A stretch of DNA of 64,000 nt from an uncultured Paracoccaceae bacterium (GTDB taxonomy: Bacteria > Pseudomonadota > Alphaproteobacteria > Rhodobacterales > Rhodobacteraceae). The DNA lies in the NCBI GenBank assembly GCA_947495795.1, contig CANMAI010000003.1, positions 310,001 to 374,000 of the forward strand, written 5' to 3'. Below, in pieces: positions 9,176-17,725 of this stretch. Position 1 is the stretch's first letter; each line of letters starts with the position of its first letter. The position numbers and the translations under genes are program-made. The notes below the pieces were generated by a model. It had not been told where the DNA came from. It was given only the letters and a program-made list of their open reading frames with translations, and ran no database searches.

Positions 9176-10469
9176 AACAATCGGTATTCTCGGATTTGCT
9201 GGATTACTTTCGCTCATTGCGCTCAGGGTTCCTGTAGGCATTTCAATGCTGATTGTCGGCTTTGTCGGCTACGGGGTCCTGAATTCCTTCACCGTCGCGT
9301 CCTACTCGATGACAGGCCAGAGCTTCGAGATCATCTCGAACTACAGTCTCAGCGTGCTGCCCCTCTTCATTCTGATGGGAAATCTCTCCACCGTCGGGGG
9401 GCTGAGCCGCGATCTCTATGATGCTGCCCAAGCCCTGATTGGTCACAGGCGCGGCGGTCTGGCGGGCGCGACCGTTGTGGGCTGTGCAGGGTTTGCGGCC
9501 CTCAGCGGTTCTTCCATTGCGTCGGCCGTCACAATGGGGCGGGTCGCTTATCCGCAAATGCACCGTTACGGCTACGGCCCCCGCCTCTCCACCGGCTGCA
9601 TTGCCGCCGGAGGCACGCTCGGCATTCTGATCCCGCCCTCAACCGGCTTTGTTCTCTTCGCGATCCTCACGGAGGAAAGCATCGGGCAACTCTTCATTGC
9701 CGGTGTACTGCCCGGCCTTTTGTTGACCGGCCTCTTTCTGGTAACCGTGCAACTGATATCTGCCGTCCGGCCGGATGAGAGCCCGCGCGGAGACCGGATG
9801 ACGGGCAGCGAGCGACGTCGGGCCATGCTTAAGGCAGTACCGATAACGGCGATGATCGGCCTCACCATTGGGGGTATCTATTCCGGACTCTTCACACCCG
9901 TTGAAGCGGCGGGGGTCGGTTCCTTCCTTGCGTTGGTTTTTGCGGTCCTGCGCAGAACGCTGAACTGGGCGTCCATCAAGCTGGTGCTTTCCGAAACACT
10001 GCAGACAACCGGGCTCTGCTTTCTGATATTGATCGGCGCCAGCGTCTTCTCGCCTTTTGTGTCGCTATCTGGTTTGCCCGGGCATGTGTCGGAATGGGTC
10101 ACCGGGTTGGAAACGGGCCCCTACCTGATCCTCGCGGTGATACTGATCATGTATACCGTGCTCGGCATGGTCATCGAAGGCTTGTCTCTGATGGTCATCA
10201 CGCTGCCCGTTGTCTTTCCCCTGATCATCCAACTCGGATTCGATCCGATATGGTTCGGCGTGATCATGGTGCTTGTACTGGAGATGGGCCTGATCAGCCC
10301 TCCCGTTGGCGTAAACTGCTTTGTTGTCAAAACGGTTGCCGATGATGTCGATCTTGAAACTATTTTTGCAGGTGTAATGCCTTTCTGGGCTGCCATGGCT
10401 GTTTGCATATCCATCCTCGTGATGTTCCCGCAAATCGCGCTGGTGCTGCCCGAGGCGATGTTCCGATGA
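9165..10469 (+). CDS. TRAP transporter large permease (DctM family)
   Basis: The 434-residue hydrophobic protein has about twelve transmembrane segments and the DctM motifs LFILMGNL, CAGFAALSGSSIASAVTMG and GTLGILIPPSTGFV. It is the ion-coupled translocation subunit (probably sodium) of the TRAP transporter. It completes the dctPQM operon, starting 11 bases inside dctQ. Length and motif order are normal. The C-terminal motif GLISPPVGVNCFVVK is also typical. Confidence 0.94.
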   Translation: MAAETIGILGFAGLLSLIALRVPVGISMLIVGFVGYGVLNSFTVASYSMTGQSFEIISNYSLSVLPLFILMGNLSTVGGLSRDLYDAAQALIGHRRGGLAGATVVGCAGFAALSGSSIASAVTMGRVAYPQMHRYGYGPRLSTGCIAAGGTLGILIPPSTGFVLFAILTEESIGQLFIAGVLPGLLLTGLFLVTVQLISAVRPDESPRGDRMTGSERRRAMLKAVPITAMIGLTIGGIYSGLFTPVEAAGVGSFLALVFAVLRRTLNWASIKLVLSETLQTTGLCFLILIGASVFSPFVSLSGLPGHVSEWVTGLETGPYLILAVILIMYTVLGMVIEGLSLMVITLPVVFPLIIQLGFDPIWFGVIMVLVLEMGLISPPVGVNCFVVKTVADDVDLETIFAGVMPFWAAMAVCISILVMFPQIALVLPEAMFR

Positions 10470-10589
10470 GGATGAGTACCCACAGCCTGATGGTTCCTGC
10501 ACCACTCAGGCCCTTCGCCCGGGCTTTCCGGGCAAGAGGCGGCAATTCTGCCGGAAACAACTCTGAACTTTCCGAAGGAGGGAACGATC

Positions 10590-12155
10590 GTGCGCTTGAA
10601 TAGATTTCTGACGACAGCCGCAGCAATTGCACTCGGGCTTGGGGCTCCGGCACTTGGGCAGATGGTGACGCTTGAATCCTTTGATGGCTCGATCTCTATC
10701 CGGGGGCAACTGGTTGAGTTTGATAGCGAAACATACGTGGTGCGCAGCCCCGTGGGTGTGATGACGGTTGATGCACTGGAAATGCGGTGTATCGGCGAAG
10801 GCTGCCCCGTTCAGAATAACGAGCCGGAAGCGCTGCGTGTCGCGGGATCCGCTACCGTTATTCAGGATCTTATACCGGCGCTGATCGACGGCTATGCCCA
10901 ATCGATCGATGCCGGTTCGACAGTTCAACCGGGTGATGGCGGCTCCCAGACCGTTGGCCTCTCAGATGGTGCCGATGCTCCTCTCGTGTCCATCGCATTG
11001 AAGGCGTCCAACAGTACGATGGGATTGAATGCAGTCTCTGAGAAGGCCGCCGATATCGCAATCGCAACGCGCCCGGCCCGGCCTGACGAGATGACAAAGA
11101 TCGCAGGCAATGGAACAGCCGGAGATCGCGAACAGGTCCTCGCGTTGGACGGTATCGTTGTGGTAACGCATCCGGCCAACCCGGTGAGAGCGATTTCAGC
11201 CAACGATCTTCCTGCTGTTTTCGCCGGGCAGATAGCCAAATGGTCTGAACTCGGTGGCTATGACGCGGACATCAATCTCTACGTCCGTGGCGAATCTTCA
11301 GGCACATACGATGTGTTCAATGAACAGGTCATGCAGCCGGTGAACGCCAAAATTGCCGGAGATGTTGTTGTCCTCGAAAGCGATCAGGCCATTTCTGAGG
11401 CGGTTGCGCGTGATCCCTTCGGGATCGGAATAAGCAGCTATTCTGCACGTCGAAATGCTAAAGCGCTTTCAATTCGGGGCGTCTGCGGCGTTCAGACCCC
11501 GGTGAATGATTTTACGATCAGAACGGAAGAGTATCCGCTGACACGTCGGATTTTCGCATACAAGAAGGCAGGCGAACTTACCGGTCACGGCGGCCGCCTG
11601 CTGGATTTCGCGCTGTCCGATGAAGGGCAGTTCATCGTCGCGGATGCAGGCTTCGTCGATCAGCGGATCACAGCACAGCCGGTGAACGAACAGGGGATCA
11701 GAGTGGCATCCGCCGTTATGGATAACGGTTCGGAGGTAAGTTTCCGCGATCTCAAGGACATGATGAGCGATCTGATTGTCGGGGATCGCCTGTCCCTCAC
11801 ATACCGCTTCGATTTCGGCTCCAGTCGGCTCGATAGCCGTGCGGTCGGCGATATCGAGCGTCTTGCAGAGTTGCTGTCCACAGGAAGCTACGAAAACAAG
11901 GAGGTGCTGCTCGTGGGCTTCACGGACTCTATCGGAGAAGCGAGCAAGAATAGGGTTCTCAGCCAATCTCGCGCCTCCGTTGTAAGGGACGCCCTCATCA
12001 ATCAGGCACCCGCTGGAAGCTTGGACAACGTAAGGATCCGCACAGCGGGCTTTGGCGAGGCGTCGCCGCTGGGCTGCAACGAGACGGAAGCTGGCCGCCG
12101 CGCAAACCGCCGCGTGGAAGTCTGGGTGAGCGATCTGGTTCGACAGGTGAACTGA
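10590..12155 (+). CDS. PstS-like substrate-binding domain fused to OmpA C-terminal domain
   Basis: The 521-residue exported protein has a signal peptide ending near ALGQ. A 70-residue N-terminal module containing paired cysteines (RCIGEGCP) follows. Residues about 85-370 are a phosphate-binding-protein-like domain with LRVAGSATV, IATRPARPDE and RGESSGTYDVF. Residues about 390-521 are an OmpA/MotB peptidoglycan-binding domain (GFTDSIGEASKNRVLSQSRA, RRANRRVEVWV). It starts at GTG with GGAGGG upstream. The fusion suggests a cell-wall-tethered periplasmic binding or sensing protein rather than an ABC transporter subunit. No pst genes are near. The ligand is unknown. Confidence 0.85.
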   Translation: MRLNRFLTTAAAIALGLGAPALGQMVTLESFDGSISIRGQLVEFDSETYVVRSPVGVMTVDALEMRCIGEGCPVQNNEPEALRVAGSATVIQDLIPALIDGYAQSIDAGSTVQPGDGGSQTVGLSDGADAPLVSIALKASNSTMGLNAVSEKAADIAIATRPARPDEMTKIAGNGTAGDREQVLALDGIVVVTHPANPVRAISANDLPAVFAGQIAKWSELGGYDADINLYVRGESSGTYDVFNEQVMQPVNAKIAGDVVVLESDQAISEAVARDPFGIGISSYSARRNAKALSIRGVCGVQTPVNDFTIRTEEYPLTRRIFAYKKAGELTGHGGRLLDFALSDEGQFIVADAGFVDQRITAQPVNEQGIRVASAVMDNGSEVSFRDLKDMMSDLIVGDRLSLTYRFDFGSSRLDSRAVGDIERLAELLSTGSYENKEVLLVGFTDSIGEASKNRVLSQSRASVVRDALINQAPAGSLDNVRIRTAGFGEASPLGCNETEAGRRANRRVEVWVSDLVRQVN

Positions 12156-12230
12156 CCCGACACGCACGGTATCGCACAGCTTGGTATACCGTCGTGTAGC
12201 TGCGCCCTCCAGCGCGGCGGTCCACAAAAT

Positions 12231-12258
12231 GGTTCTGCCCGATGAAACAGGGCAGAGC
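12231..12258 (+). terminator. Possible stem-loop after the PstS/OmpA gene
   Basis: A 10-bp stem with one G-T wobble (GGTTCTGCCC against GGGCAGAGCC) closes a 9-base loop 75 bases after the stop codon. No T-run follows, so it is not a standard intrinsic terminator. The surrounding 12156-12470 gap contains no gene I can support. Confidence 0.3.
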
Positions 12259-12470
12259 CGTCTCACCCGGGCGACGTCTGATATGGCGTACCCGAGAACG
12301 CGTCCGCACCGCCACCAGCCGAAAGCCGTCGCGGATCGATTGATCACCATCGCACCATGGAACTGGTCCTGCAAAAATCTGCGCCGGGCATTACTGGATT
12401 TCCGCAGCCCGAAGGCCGGTGCTTGCTTCGAGAATACGAGCAGACACACCTCTAGCCCGCCTGAAACACA

Positions 12471-13199
12471 CTAGCTCTCAAGGGTCAGGGTCACGCGGTC
12501 CCCGGCGAACCACGTGCGCCCGTATTCCACCGGGCGCATCTCACCGTCCACATTCACGCCGGTGGAACGCAGCAGCGGATCACCCTCGCGCATCTGCAGG
12601 TGCAGCGCCTGCGTGGCATTGGCCCGAACGGCCGTGAGCCGGGTGGAGGCGCGCGTGTAGTCCGGCACCCCCACACAAGCAAGCGCCTCCGTCACACTGC
12701 CTGTCTCTTCCAAGGCAATGTCGATCCCCGGCAAGCGCGACAGCGGAAAAACGCTCTCGAAAACCGCAATTGGTCGCCCGTCACTGAAAGACAGACCGTG
12801 ATGTGCACACAGCGTCTCGCCCTTGGGGATGGCAAGCGCCTCCGCCTCGCCAATTGTGGCAGCGCGCCGCTCGATCTGAAGAATGCGCTTTTCGGGCCTT
12901 CGACCGGCAGCCAGCAGGTTTTCATGAAAGCGCACCCGCCTGCCGATGGGATAATCGGTGGGCAGCGCCGCGACAAAGGCCCCTGCCCCGCGCCGGGTGC
13001 GCACCAATCCTTCTTCCACCAGCTTGGCCAGCGCATGGCGCACCGTATGTCGGTTAACACCAAACCGCTCCGCCAGAACGGCCTCGGTTGGCAGCTTGTC
13101 ACCCGGAGCATAGCGCCCTTCCGAGATATCTCCGCGCAGCGCCGTGGCAATTGCGCTCCAAATTGCCGTGCGGCGTGTCTTTGCAGGACTGTTGCTCAA
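12471..13199 (-). CDS. phnF: GntR-family regulator of PhnF type (UTRA domain)
   Basis: The 242-residue regulator has an N-terminal winged helix (DKLPTEAVLAERFGVNRHTVRHALAKL, about residues 34-60 in two adjoining parts) and a C-terminal UTRA ligand domain from about residue 85. Sequence and length fit PhnF, the repressor of phosphonate (C-P lyase) operons in alphaproteobacteria. The frame opens at a TTG because a TGA lies two codons upstream, so a TTG start is the only way to include the family N-terminus. No phn genes occur in the window, so this copy appears orphan or controls distant genes. HutC or another UTRA regulator is the alternative. Confidence 0.75.
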   Translation of the reverse strand: MSNSPAKTRRTAIWSAIATALRGDISEGRYAPGDKLPTEAVLAERFGVNRHTVRHALAKLVEEGLVRTRRGAGAFVAALPTDYPIGRRVRFHENLLAAGRRPEKRILQIERRAATIGEAEALAIPKGETLCAHHGLSFSDGRPIAVFESVFPLSRLPGIDIALEETGSVTEALACVGVPDYTRASTRLTAVRANATQALHLQMREGDPLLRSTGVNVDGEMRPVEYGRTWFAGDRVTLTLES

Positions 13200-13245
13200 A
13201 CTTCACAAAACTCCGCGGGAGGAATCCTGACGATCCATCAAGATA

Positions 13246-13280
13246 TGTCTAGTTGTATAATATAGGGCAAGCTTGTCTAG
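13246..13280. promoter_or_regulatory. Two TGTCTAG direct repeats upstream of phnF
   Basis: TGTCTAG occurs at 13246-13252 and 13274-13280, 28 bases apart, in the AT-rich gap just before phnF. The second copy contains the palindrome TCTAGA. GntR regulators commonly bind such repeats near their own promoter, so autoregulation is plausible. The match to a known PhnF operator is not established here. Confidence 0.35.
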
Positions 13281-13398
13281 ATGAATGACACTGTCAAACG
13301 GAGCCGGAGCGGAAGGCTTGGCCATGCCTTGCCGCACCTGCTTGGCAGCAACGGCCAAATCGGACGGTCTTTCTGCGGACAACCGGTTGCAAACCCAG

Positions 13399-14460
13399 CT
13401 ACAAACCGTTTTCGACAACAACAAGCTTGGACGGATTGTTGAAGCCTCTGATGGTTCCAACTATCCTGCCCAACTCGACATCATACGCGAGCACTCTGTG
13501 GTTGTCTGTATCGGCGATGTACGCAAGCCCTTCGGAAAAATCAAATCCATTGGGGGAATAGAGGGTCGGATCGCTCACCCTGTCATCGCACACGGATGTC
13601 GTCCCGAAATACCTGAGGGTCGTCGTGCTGTTCTCATCTTCGTTGATGCTTCGCGGTGAAATGGAGGCATCATTGAACAAGGGATGCTCACACGACAGCA
13701 GGATTTCAACCGCTCCCGTTGCGGAGTTCCACTCTGAAAAGCGGTTGGCATGTTCCTCAAGAACCAGGAATTCGGAGGCACCGATTTTCTCAACATGTGT
13801 CGGATAGTAGAAATCCCGTGAAGCCAATAACGTGCCATCCGAAATCCTGTGGACGAGTGCCTGATGTCCAAACGTATCCATCAAAATAAGGTTTTCACCG
13901 TCCTCCAGAAGATATCGGGAGTTTGAGAATTCCTTGTCGAGCTGGATTGGCTCGAACACTAAGTCTGTATTTCCGTTAGAAGATATCGCAACGCGGCCTA
14001 GCCCCGTAAAAGACTGCATGGCGGCTACATAGAGGTGCGTGTCAGATATCGATAAGCCGGATATGGGAAACGATACGGGCCAAAATCCAAGCTCCTGCCC
14101 CGTGCCGAAATCCAGCCGCCGAATCTCGGATCTCGGCTCGCCATTGAACGTGAAGTTTGACAACAAAAATAGGTCTCTTCCGTTGGAAAAAACCCGGTTA
14201 TATCGGCTCTCCAGTTCCACAGACCACACGATGCTCCCTTGCTGAGAGATACGAGAGACCCGTGTTCCAAAATCCTGAGCAACCACAAGATCATGAGATA
14301 TTTCGCCATTCAGAGTAATCTCCTCGGCAGATCCGTAGTAGATACCGGCGGAGGCTGCTCCGGCAATGTAGCGAGAGCCGCTTGGCGTCATGTCGAAGTG
14401 TGCAACGATGCCCTGTCGGATGATCGTGGGTGGGAAGAAGAATGCTCCCAACGCAAGCAA
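13399..14460 (-). CDS. Beta-propeller (NHL-like) protein with a disrupted start
   Basis: The 353-codon frame encodes repeated beta-strand motifs (RVSRISQQGSIVWSVELESR, FDFSEGLAYIADTDNHRVLAYD) typical of six- or seven-bladed NHL/SMP-like propellers. Its N-terminus is hydrophobic and probably an export signal or membrane anchor. The apparent start here is a TTG with no ribosome site. Sixteen codons upstream in the same frame is ATG AAA ATC AGA (14508-14497), followed directly by TAG and then codons completing the hydrophobic segment (FLLRTATVLFALLALG). So the intact gene would start at 14508 but carries an amber codon 5. Function unknown; possibly a recent pseudogene or a sequencing error. Confidence 0.6.
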   Translation of the reverse strand: MLALGAFFFPPTIIRQGIVAHFDMTPSGSRYIAGAASAGIYYGSAEEITLNGEISHDLVVAQDFGTRVSRISQQGSIVWSVELESRYNRVFSNGRDLFLLSNFTFNGEPRSEIRRLDFGTGQELGFWPVSFPISGLSISDTHLYVAAMQSFTGLGRVAISSNGNTDLVFEPIQLDKEFSNSRYLLEDGENLILMDTFGHQALVHRISDGTLLASRDFYYPTHVEKIGASEFLVLEEHANRFSEWNSATGAVEILLSCEHPLFNDASISPRSINEDENSTTTLRYFGTTSVCDDRVSDPTLYSPNGFDFSEGLAYIADTDNHRVLAYDVELGRIVGTIRGFNNPSKLVVVENGL

Positions 14461-14888
14461 TGCGAAAAGGACTGTTGCTGTGCGGAGGAGAAACTATCTG
14501 ATTTTCATGTACGAAGTCGCTTTCAATTGTTGAAAGACATCGGTTCAAATCCTTCACCGGTCGTCTGAGGCAAAAAACTCCCAAAACAATACCCCCGGCG
14601 TTCCTTGTCTATTGTTTTCGTTGCTCTTTGTCCATCGTGCCTACCACCTTCCAGCGCGGTTCCCATGCCAAAATCCATCCATAAACGCGCCCCCTGGATC
14701 AAGGCTCGGCGCAAACGCAAATGGGATCGAATAAGAGCCATGCGGAGTGCAGCAAGATTTAGCGCGACCGATCCCGGCGCTGGCGGAATTCCCAAACACC
14801 TTTCATTGCAGGAAGGGGCAGGCCCCCATTACATGCATTGTAAATCTTCCACCGGGATCGCATAAATCCTCAAAAGCAAAGAGTGACC
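14461..14888. other. Intergenic region upstream of alr
   Basis: About 380-430 bases separate the propeller gene from alr. dnaB often precedes alr in related genomes, but no dnaB sequence is present here. Short open frames on both strands have no motif or ribosome site. Nothing coding is supported; promoters for both flanking genes are expected. Confidence 0.45.
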
Positions 14889-15899
14889 ATGGGCCAAGCC
14901 ACCCTCAGCATTGATCTTGATGCTCTTGTCGAGAACTGGAGGGCACTGGATGCGCTCTCCGCGCCGACGGTGGAAACTGCTGCTGTTGTGAAGGCTGATG
15001 CCTATGGCCTGGGGATTGCAGCCGTTGGCCCGAAGCTTGCCGAGGCCGGTGCGCGCACGTATTTTGTAGCCCTCGCGGAAGAAGGTGCAGCGCTCCGCGC
15101 ATCGCTGGGAGAGGGCCCATCGGTCCATGTGTTCTCGGGGCATATGTCTGGTGATGCACTGCTCTTGAGGGATCACAACCTCACGCCTCTTCTCAACAGC
15201 GCCGAGCAGATCGCACGCCATTTTCAGGCCCTGCCCGGCCATCCCTACGGGGTGCAAACCGATACGGGCATGAATCGCCTCGGGTTTGAACCGGGAGAGA
15301 TGCCGGATGTGCTTTCGCCCGTGCTTACCATCAGCCATCTCGCCTGCTCGGACACACCAAAGCATCCTCAGAACGAAGCTCAACGCGCGGCTTTTACGCC
15401 CGAAGGCCGGGCGTCGCTTGCAGCCACAGGCGGCATCCTGCTCGGCCCGAAGTACCACTTCGATCTCACCCGCCCGGGCATCGGGCTTTATGGCGGGCTT
15501 CCGTTTGAAGGGGCGCTCCCCGTCGTTTCACTTGAAATCCCGCTCATCCAGTCGCGCCTCGTGGCTCAGCAAGAAAGCGTCGGATACGGGGCGAGCTGGA
15601 TCGCTCCTGATCAGCGCCGGATCGCCACGCTTTCGGCTGGCTATGCCGATGGGCTGATCCGCGCGATGGGCAATAGGGCGCATCTCTACCACGGTGATAC
15701 CCCCTGCCCCATCGTCGGCCGTGTCTCTATGGATCTGATCACCGTCGATATCACCCATCTCCGTGAGATCCCGGAGAGCCTGAGCATCCTCAACAAACAC
15801 CAGACAATCGACACCCTTGCAGCGGCCGCCGGCACAATCGGCTACGAGATCCTGACAAGCCTTGGAACCCGCTACAATCGCGTCTACAAGGGCGGCTGA
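14889..15899 (+). CDS. alr: Alanine racemase
   Basis: The 336-residue PLP enzyme interconverts L- and D-alanine for peptidoglycan. The PLP-lysine motif [12 protein letters not shown] lies at about residues 29-40. The second catalytic Tyr is in the GYGASW region (about 235), with [10 protein letters not shown] and [11 protein letters not shown] following. A GTG six bases upstream is possible, but [13 protein letters not shown] from 14889 matches the family N-terminus. It heads an alr-mlaE-mlaF cluster seen in many Rhodobacteraceae. Confidence 0.93.
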   Translation: MGQATLSIDLDALVENWRALDALSAPTVETAAVVKADAYGLGIAAVGPKLAEAGARTYFVALAEEGAALRASLGEGPSVHVFSGHMSGDALLLRDHNLTPLLNSAEQIARHFQALPGHPYGVQTDTGMNRLGFEPGEMPDVLSPVLTISHLACSDTPKHPQNEAQRAAFTPEGRASLAATGGILLGPKYHFDLTRPGIGLYGGLPFEGALPVVSLEIPLIQSRLVAQQESVGYGASWIAPDQRRIATLSAGYADGLIRAMGNRAHLYHGDTPCPIVGRVSMDLITVDITHLREIPESLSILNKHQTIDTLAAAAGTIGYEILTSLGTRYNRVYKGG

Positions 15900-15914
15900 A
15901 ATCAGGACGCGCAT

Positions 15915-16709
15915 ATGCCCATCATTGCCTTCATCGACGATATTCTGGCCTCCATCGGCCGCTCCGTTCTCGGTCTCTGTTCCAGCGTCGGGCGACTGGT
16001 GCTGTTCATCTCCGCCACCTTAAGCCACATCATCCGCCCCCCCTTCTACCCTTTGGAAATAGGCGCGCAGATCATGCGGATCGGCTATTTCTCGCTGCCC
16101 GTGGTGGGCCTGACTGCCCTCTTCACCGGTGCGGCTCTCGCCCTGCAGATCTATGAGGGCGGCTCCCGGTTCAATGCCGTCTCCGTCGTGCCCTCCATCG
16201 TCGCCATCGGCATGGTGCGCGAGCTTGGGCCCGTGCTCGGCGGCCTGATGGTCGCGGCCCGCGTCTCCTCCTCCATCGCGGCCGAGCTTGGCACGATGCG
16301 GGTAACAGAACAGATCGATGCGCTCACCACGCTGTCCACAAACCCGATGAAATACCTCGTCGTCCCGCGCGTTCTCGCGGCTACCCTTACCCTCCCGATC
16401 CTTGTCTTCATAGGCGATATCATCGGCATCATGGGCGGCTTTCTCGTCGGCACCAACCGGCTCGGACTGAACGCCGCAGCCTATCTGCAAAACACCTACC
16501 AGTTCCTCGAGTTCGGAGACGTCTTCTCCGGCCTCGTCAAAGCTGCCGTCTTCGGCTTTATCGTCAGCATAATGGGCTGCTATCACGGCTACAATTCGGG
16601 CCGCGGCGCACAGGGTGTGGGCCAGGCCACGACCAACGCCGTGGTCTCCGCCGCCATCCTGATCTTCGCCTCCAATTACCTCCTCACAGAGGTGTTCTTC
16701 GCATCATGA
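15915..16709 (+). CDS. mlaE: MlaE-family ABC transporter permease
   Basis: The 264-residue inner-membrane protein has five to six hydrophobic segments and the MlaE/YrbE signature ALALQIYEGGSRF, then LGPVLGGLMVAARVSSSIAA ELGTMRVTEQIDAL, where Glu and the RVTEQIDAL loop are characteristic. It moves phospholipids between outer and inner membranes with an MlaF ATPase and an MlaD MCE protein. mlaF follows with a 4-base overlap; no mlaD is present in the window. It starts 15 bases after alr. Confidence 0.92.
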   Translation: MPIIAFIDDILASIGRSVLGLCSSVGRLVLFISATLSHIIRPPFYPLEIGAQIMRIGYFSLPVVGLTALFTGAALALQIYEGGSRFNAVSVVPSIVAIGMVRELGPVLGGLMVAARVSSSIAAELGTMRVTEQIDALTTLSTNPMKYLVVPRVLAATLTLPILVFIGDIIGIMGGFLVGTNRLGLNAAAYLQNTYQFLEFGDVFSGLVKAAVFGFIVSIMGCYHGYNSGRGAQGVGQATTNAVVSAAILIFASNYLLTEVFFAS

Positions 16710-17458
16710 CCCCAAAGATCGAACTGAAAAACGTCCACAAGGCGTTCGGCCCCAAAAAAGTGCTGCAAGGCGTGAACCTCTCCATCGCCAAGGGCGAGAG
16801 CATGGTGATCATCGGCGGCTCGGGCACTGGCAAATCCGTGACCATCAAGGCCATTCTCGGCCTGATCACGCCCGACAGCGGCGAGATTCTGATCGACGGC
16901 AAACATCAGGGCAAGGATCGGGATGCCTTCCTCGCCCAGTTCGGCATGCTCTTTCAAGGCGGCGCACTTTTCGATTCCATGCATGTCTGGCAGAATGTCG
17001 CCTTCCGCCTCCTGCGCGGCTCCCTAAAGCGCCCCAAGGCGGAGGCCCGTGAGATCGCCATTGAAAAACTCCGCCGCGTCGGTCTCAAACCTGATGTCGC
17101 CGATCTCTTCCCGGCGGAGCTTTCGGGCGGCATGCAAAAACGCGTGGGCCTCGCCCGGGCCATCGCCGCCGAACCCCAGATCATCTTCTTTGATGAGCCG
17201 ACGACCGGCCTCGATCCCATCATGTCGGGCGTCATCAACGAGCTTATCCGCGAAATCGTGGTGGAGATGGGGGCGACGGCAATGACGATCACACACGATA
17301 TGTCCTCCGTGCGCGCGATCGCCGACAAGGTGGCGATGATCCACGAGGGCATTGTCCAATGGACCGGCCCGATCGCCAACCTCGAAACCTCAGGCGATCC
17401 CTATCTCGACCAGTTCCTCAACGGGCGCGCCGAAGGCCCGATCGAGGCCGTTCGCTAG
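16706..17458 (+). CDS. mlaF: MlaF-family ABC transporter ATP-binding protein
   Basis: The 250-residue ATPase has Walker A GGSGTGKSVTIKAI (about residues 36-50), signature ELSGGMQKRVGLARAIA (about 140-156), Walker B IIFFDEPTTGLDPIM (about 162-176) and the His switch ITHDMSSV. It energises MlaE-dependent lipid transport. Its ATG overlaps the mlaE stop (ATGA). The MCE partner that usually completes the complex must be elsewhere. Confidence 0.93.
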   Translation: MTPKIELKNVHKAFGPKKVLQGVNLSIAKGESMVIIGGSGTGKSVTIKAILGLITPDSGEILIDGKHQGKDRDAFLAQFGMLFQGGALFDSMHVWQNVAFRLLRGSLKRPKAEAREIAIEKLRRVGLKPDVADLFPAELSGGMQKRVGLARAIAAEPQIIFFDEPTTGLDPIMSGVINELIREIVVEMGATAMTITHDMSSVRAIADKVAMIHEGIVQWTGPIANLETSGDPYLDQFLNGRAEGPIEAVR

Positions 17459-17522
17459 GCCAAACGGGCACAAATCTGTTAAGCAAACCATCATTTCTGC
17501 CGTTAACCATTTTGTCGCCCCA

Positions 17523-17551
17523 TTGACATTTCTCACAGAAAACAGCTATCC
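17523..17551 (+). promoter_or_regulatory. Candidate promoter of the Hint gene
   Basis: TTGACA (17523-17528) is followed after 17 bases by CTATCC, a weak -10. A CtrA-type half-site TTAACCAT sits just upstream at 17503-17510. The element is about 175 bases before the Hint gene start in a 267-base gap without genes. Confidence 0.35.
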
Positions 17552-17725
17552 CTCACGTAAGGTTCGGTTGAGATCGGACAGTTTGAGAGAAATAGCCCCC
17601 AACGTTTCGAAACATGTTCAAGTGTATGATTATGAACAGATTTTCGAAGCAGAATATCTGACTTATTATTGGAGCCAGCGCCTTTTGCGAGGCATCGGCG
17701 GTTGGAAAACGTAACGAGGTGAAAA

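Noticed and set aside
10517-10533. GCCCGG-gcttt-CCGGGC hairpin after dctM
   Set aside because: Only six pairs and no T-run follow, so it is not convincing as a terminator.
11469-12449. 326-codon minus-strand frame under the PstS/OmpA gene
   Set aside because: It is antisense to a well-supported exported protein and reads as low-complexity shadow sequence.
14542-14552. GGTTCAAATCC, resembling a tRNA T-loop
   Set aside because: The flanking bases do not form a T-stem or acceptor stem and no anticodon arm can be folded, so it is not a tRNA or clear tRNA remnant.
16020-16586. Long minus-strand frames under mlaE
   Set aside because: They are shadows of a strongly conserved permease; composition is typical of antisense high-GC DNA.
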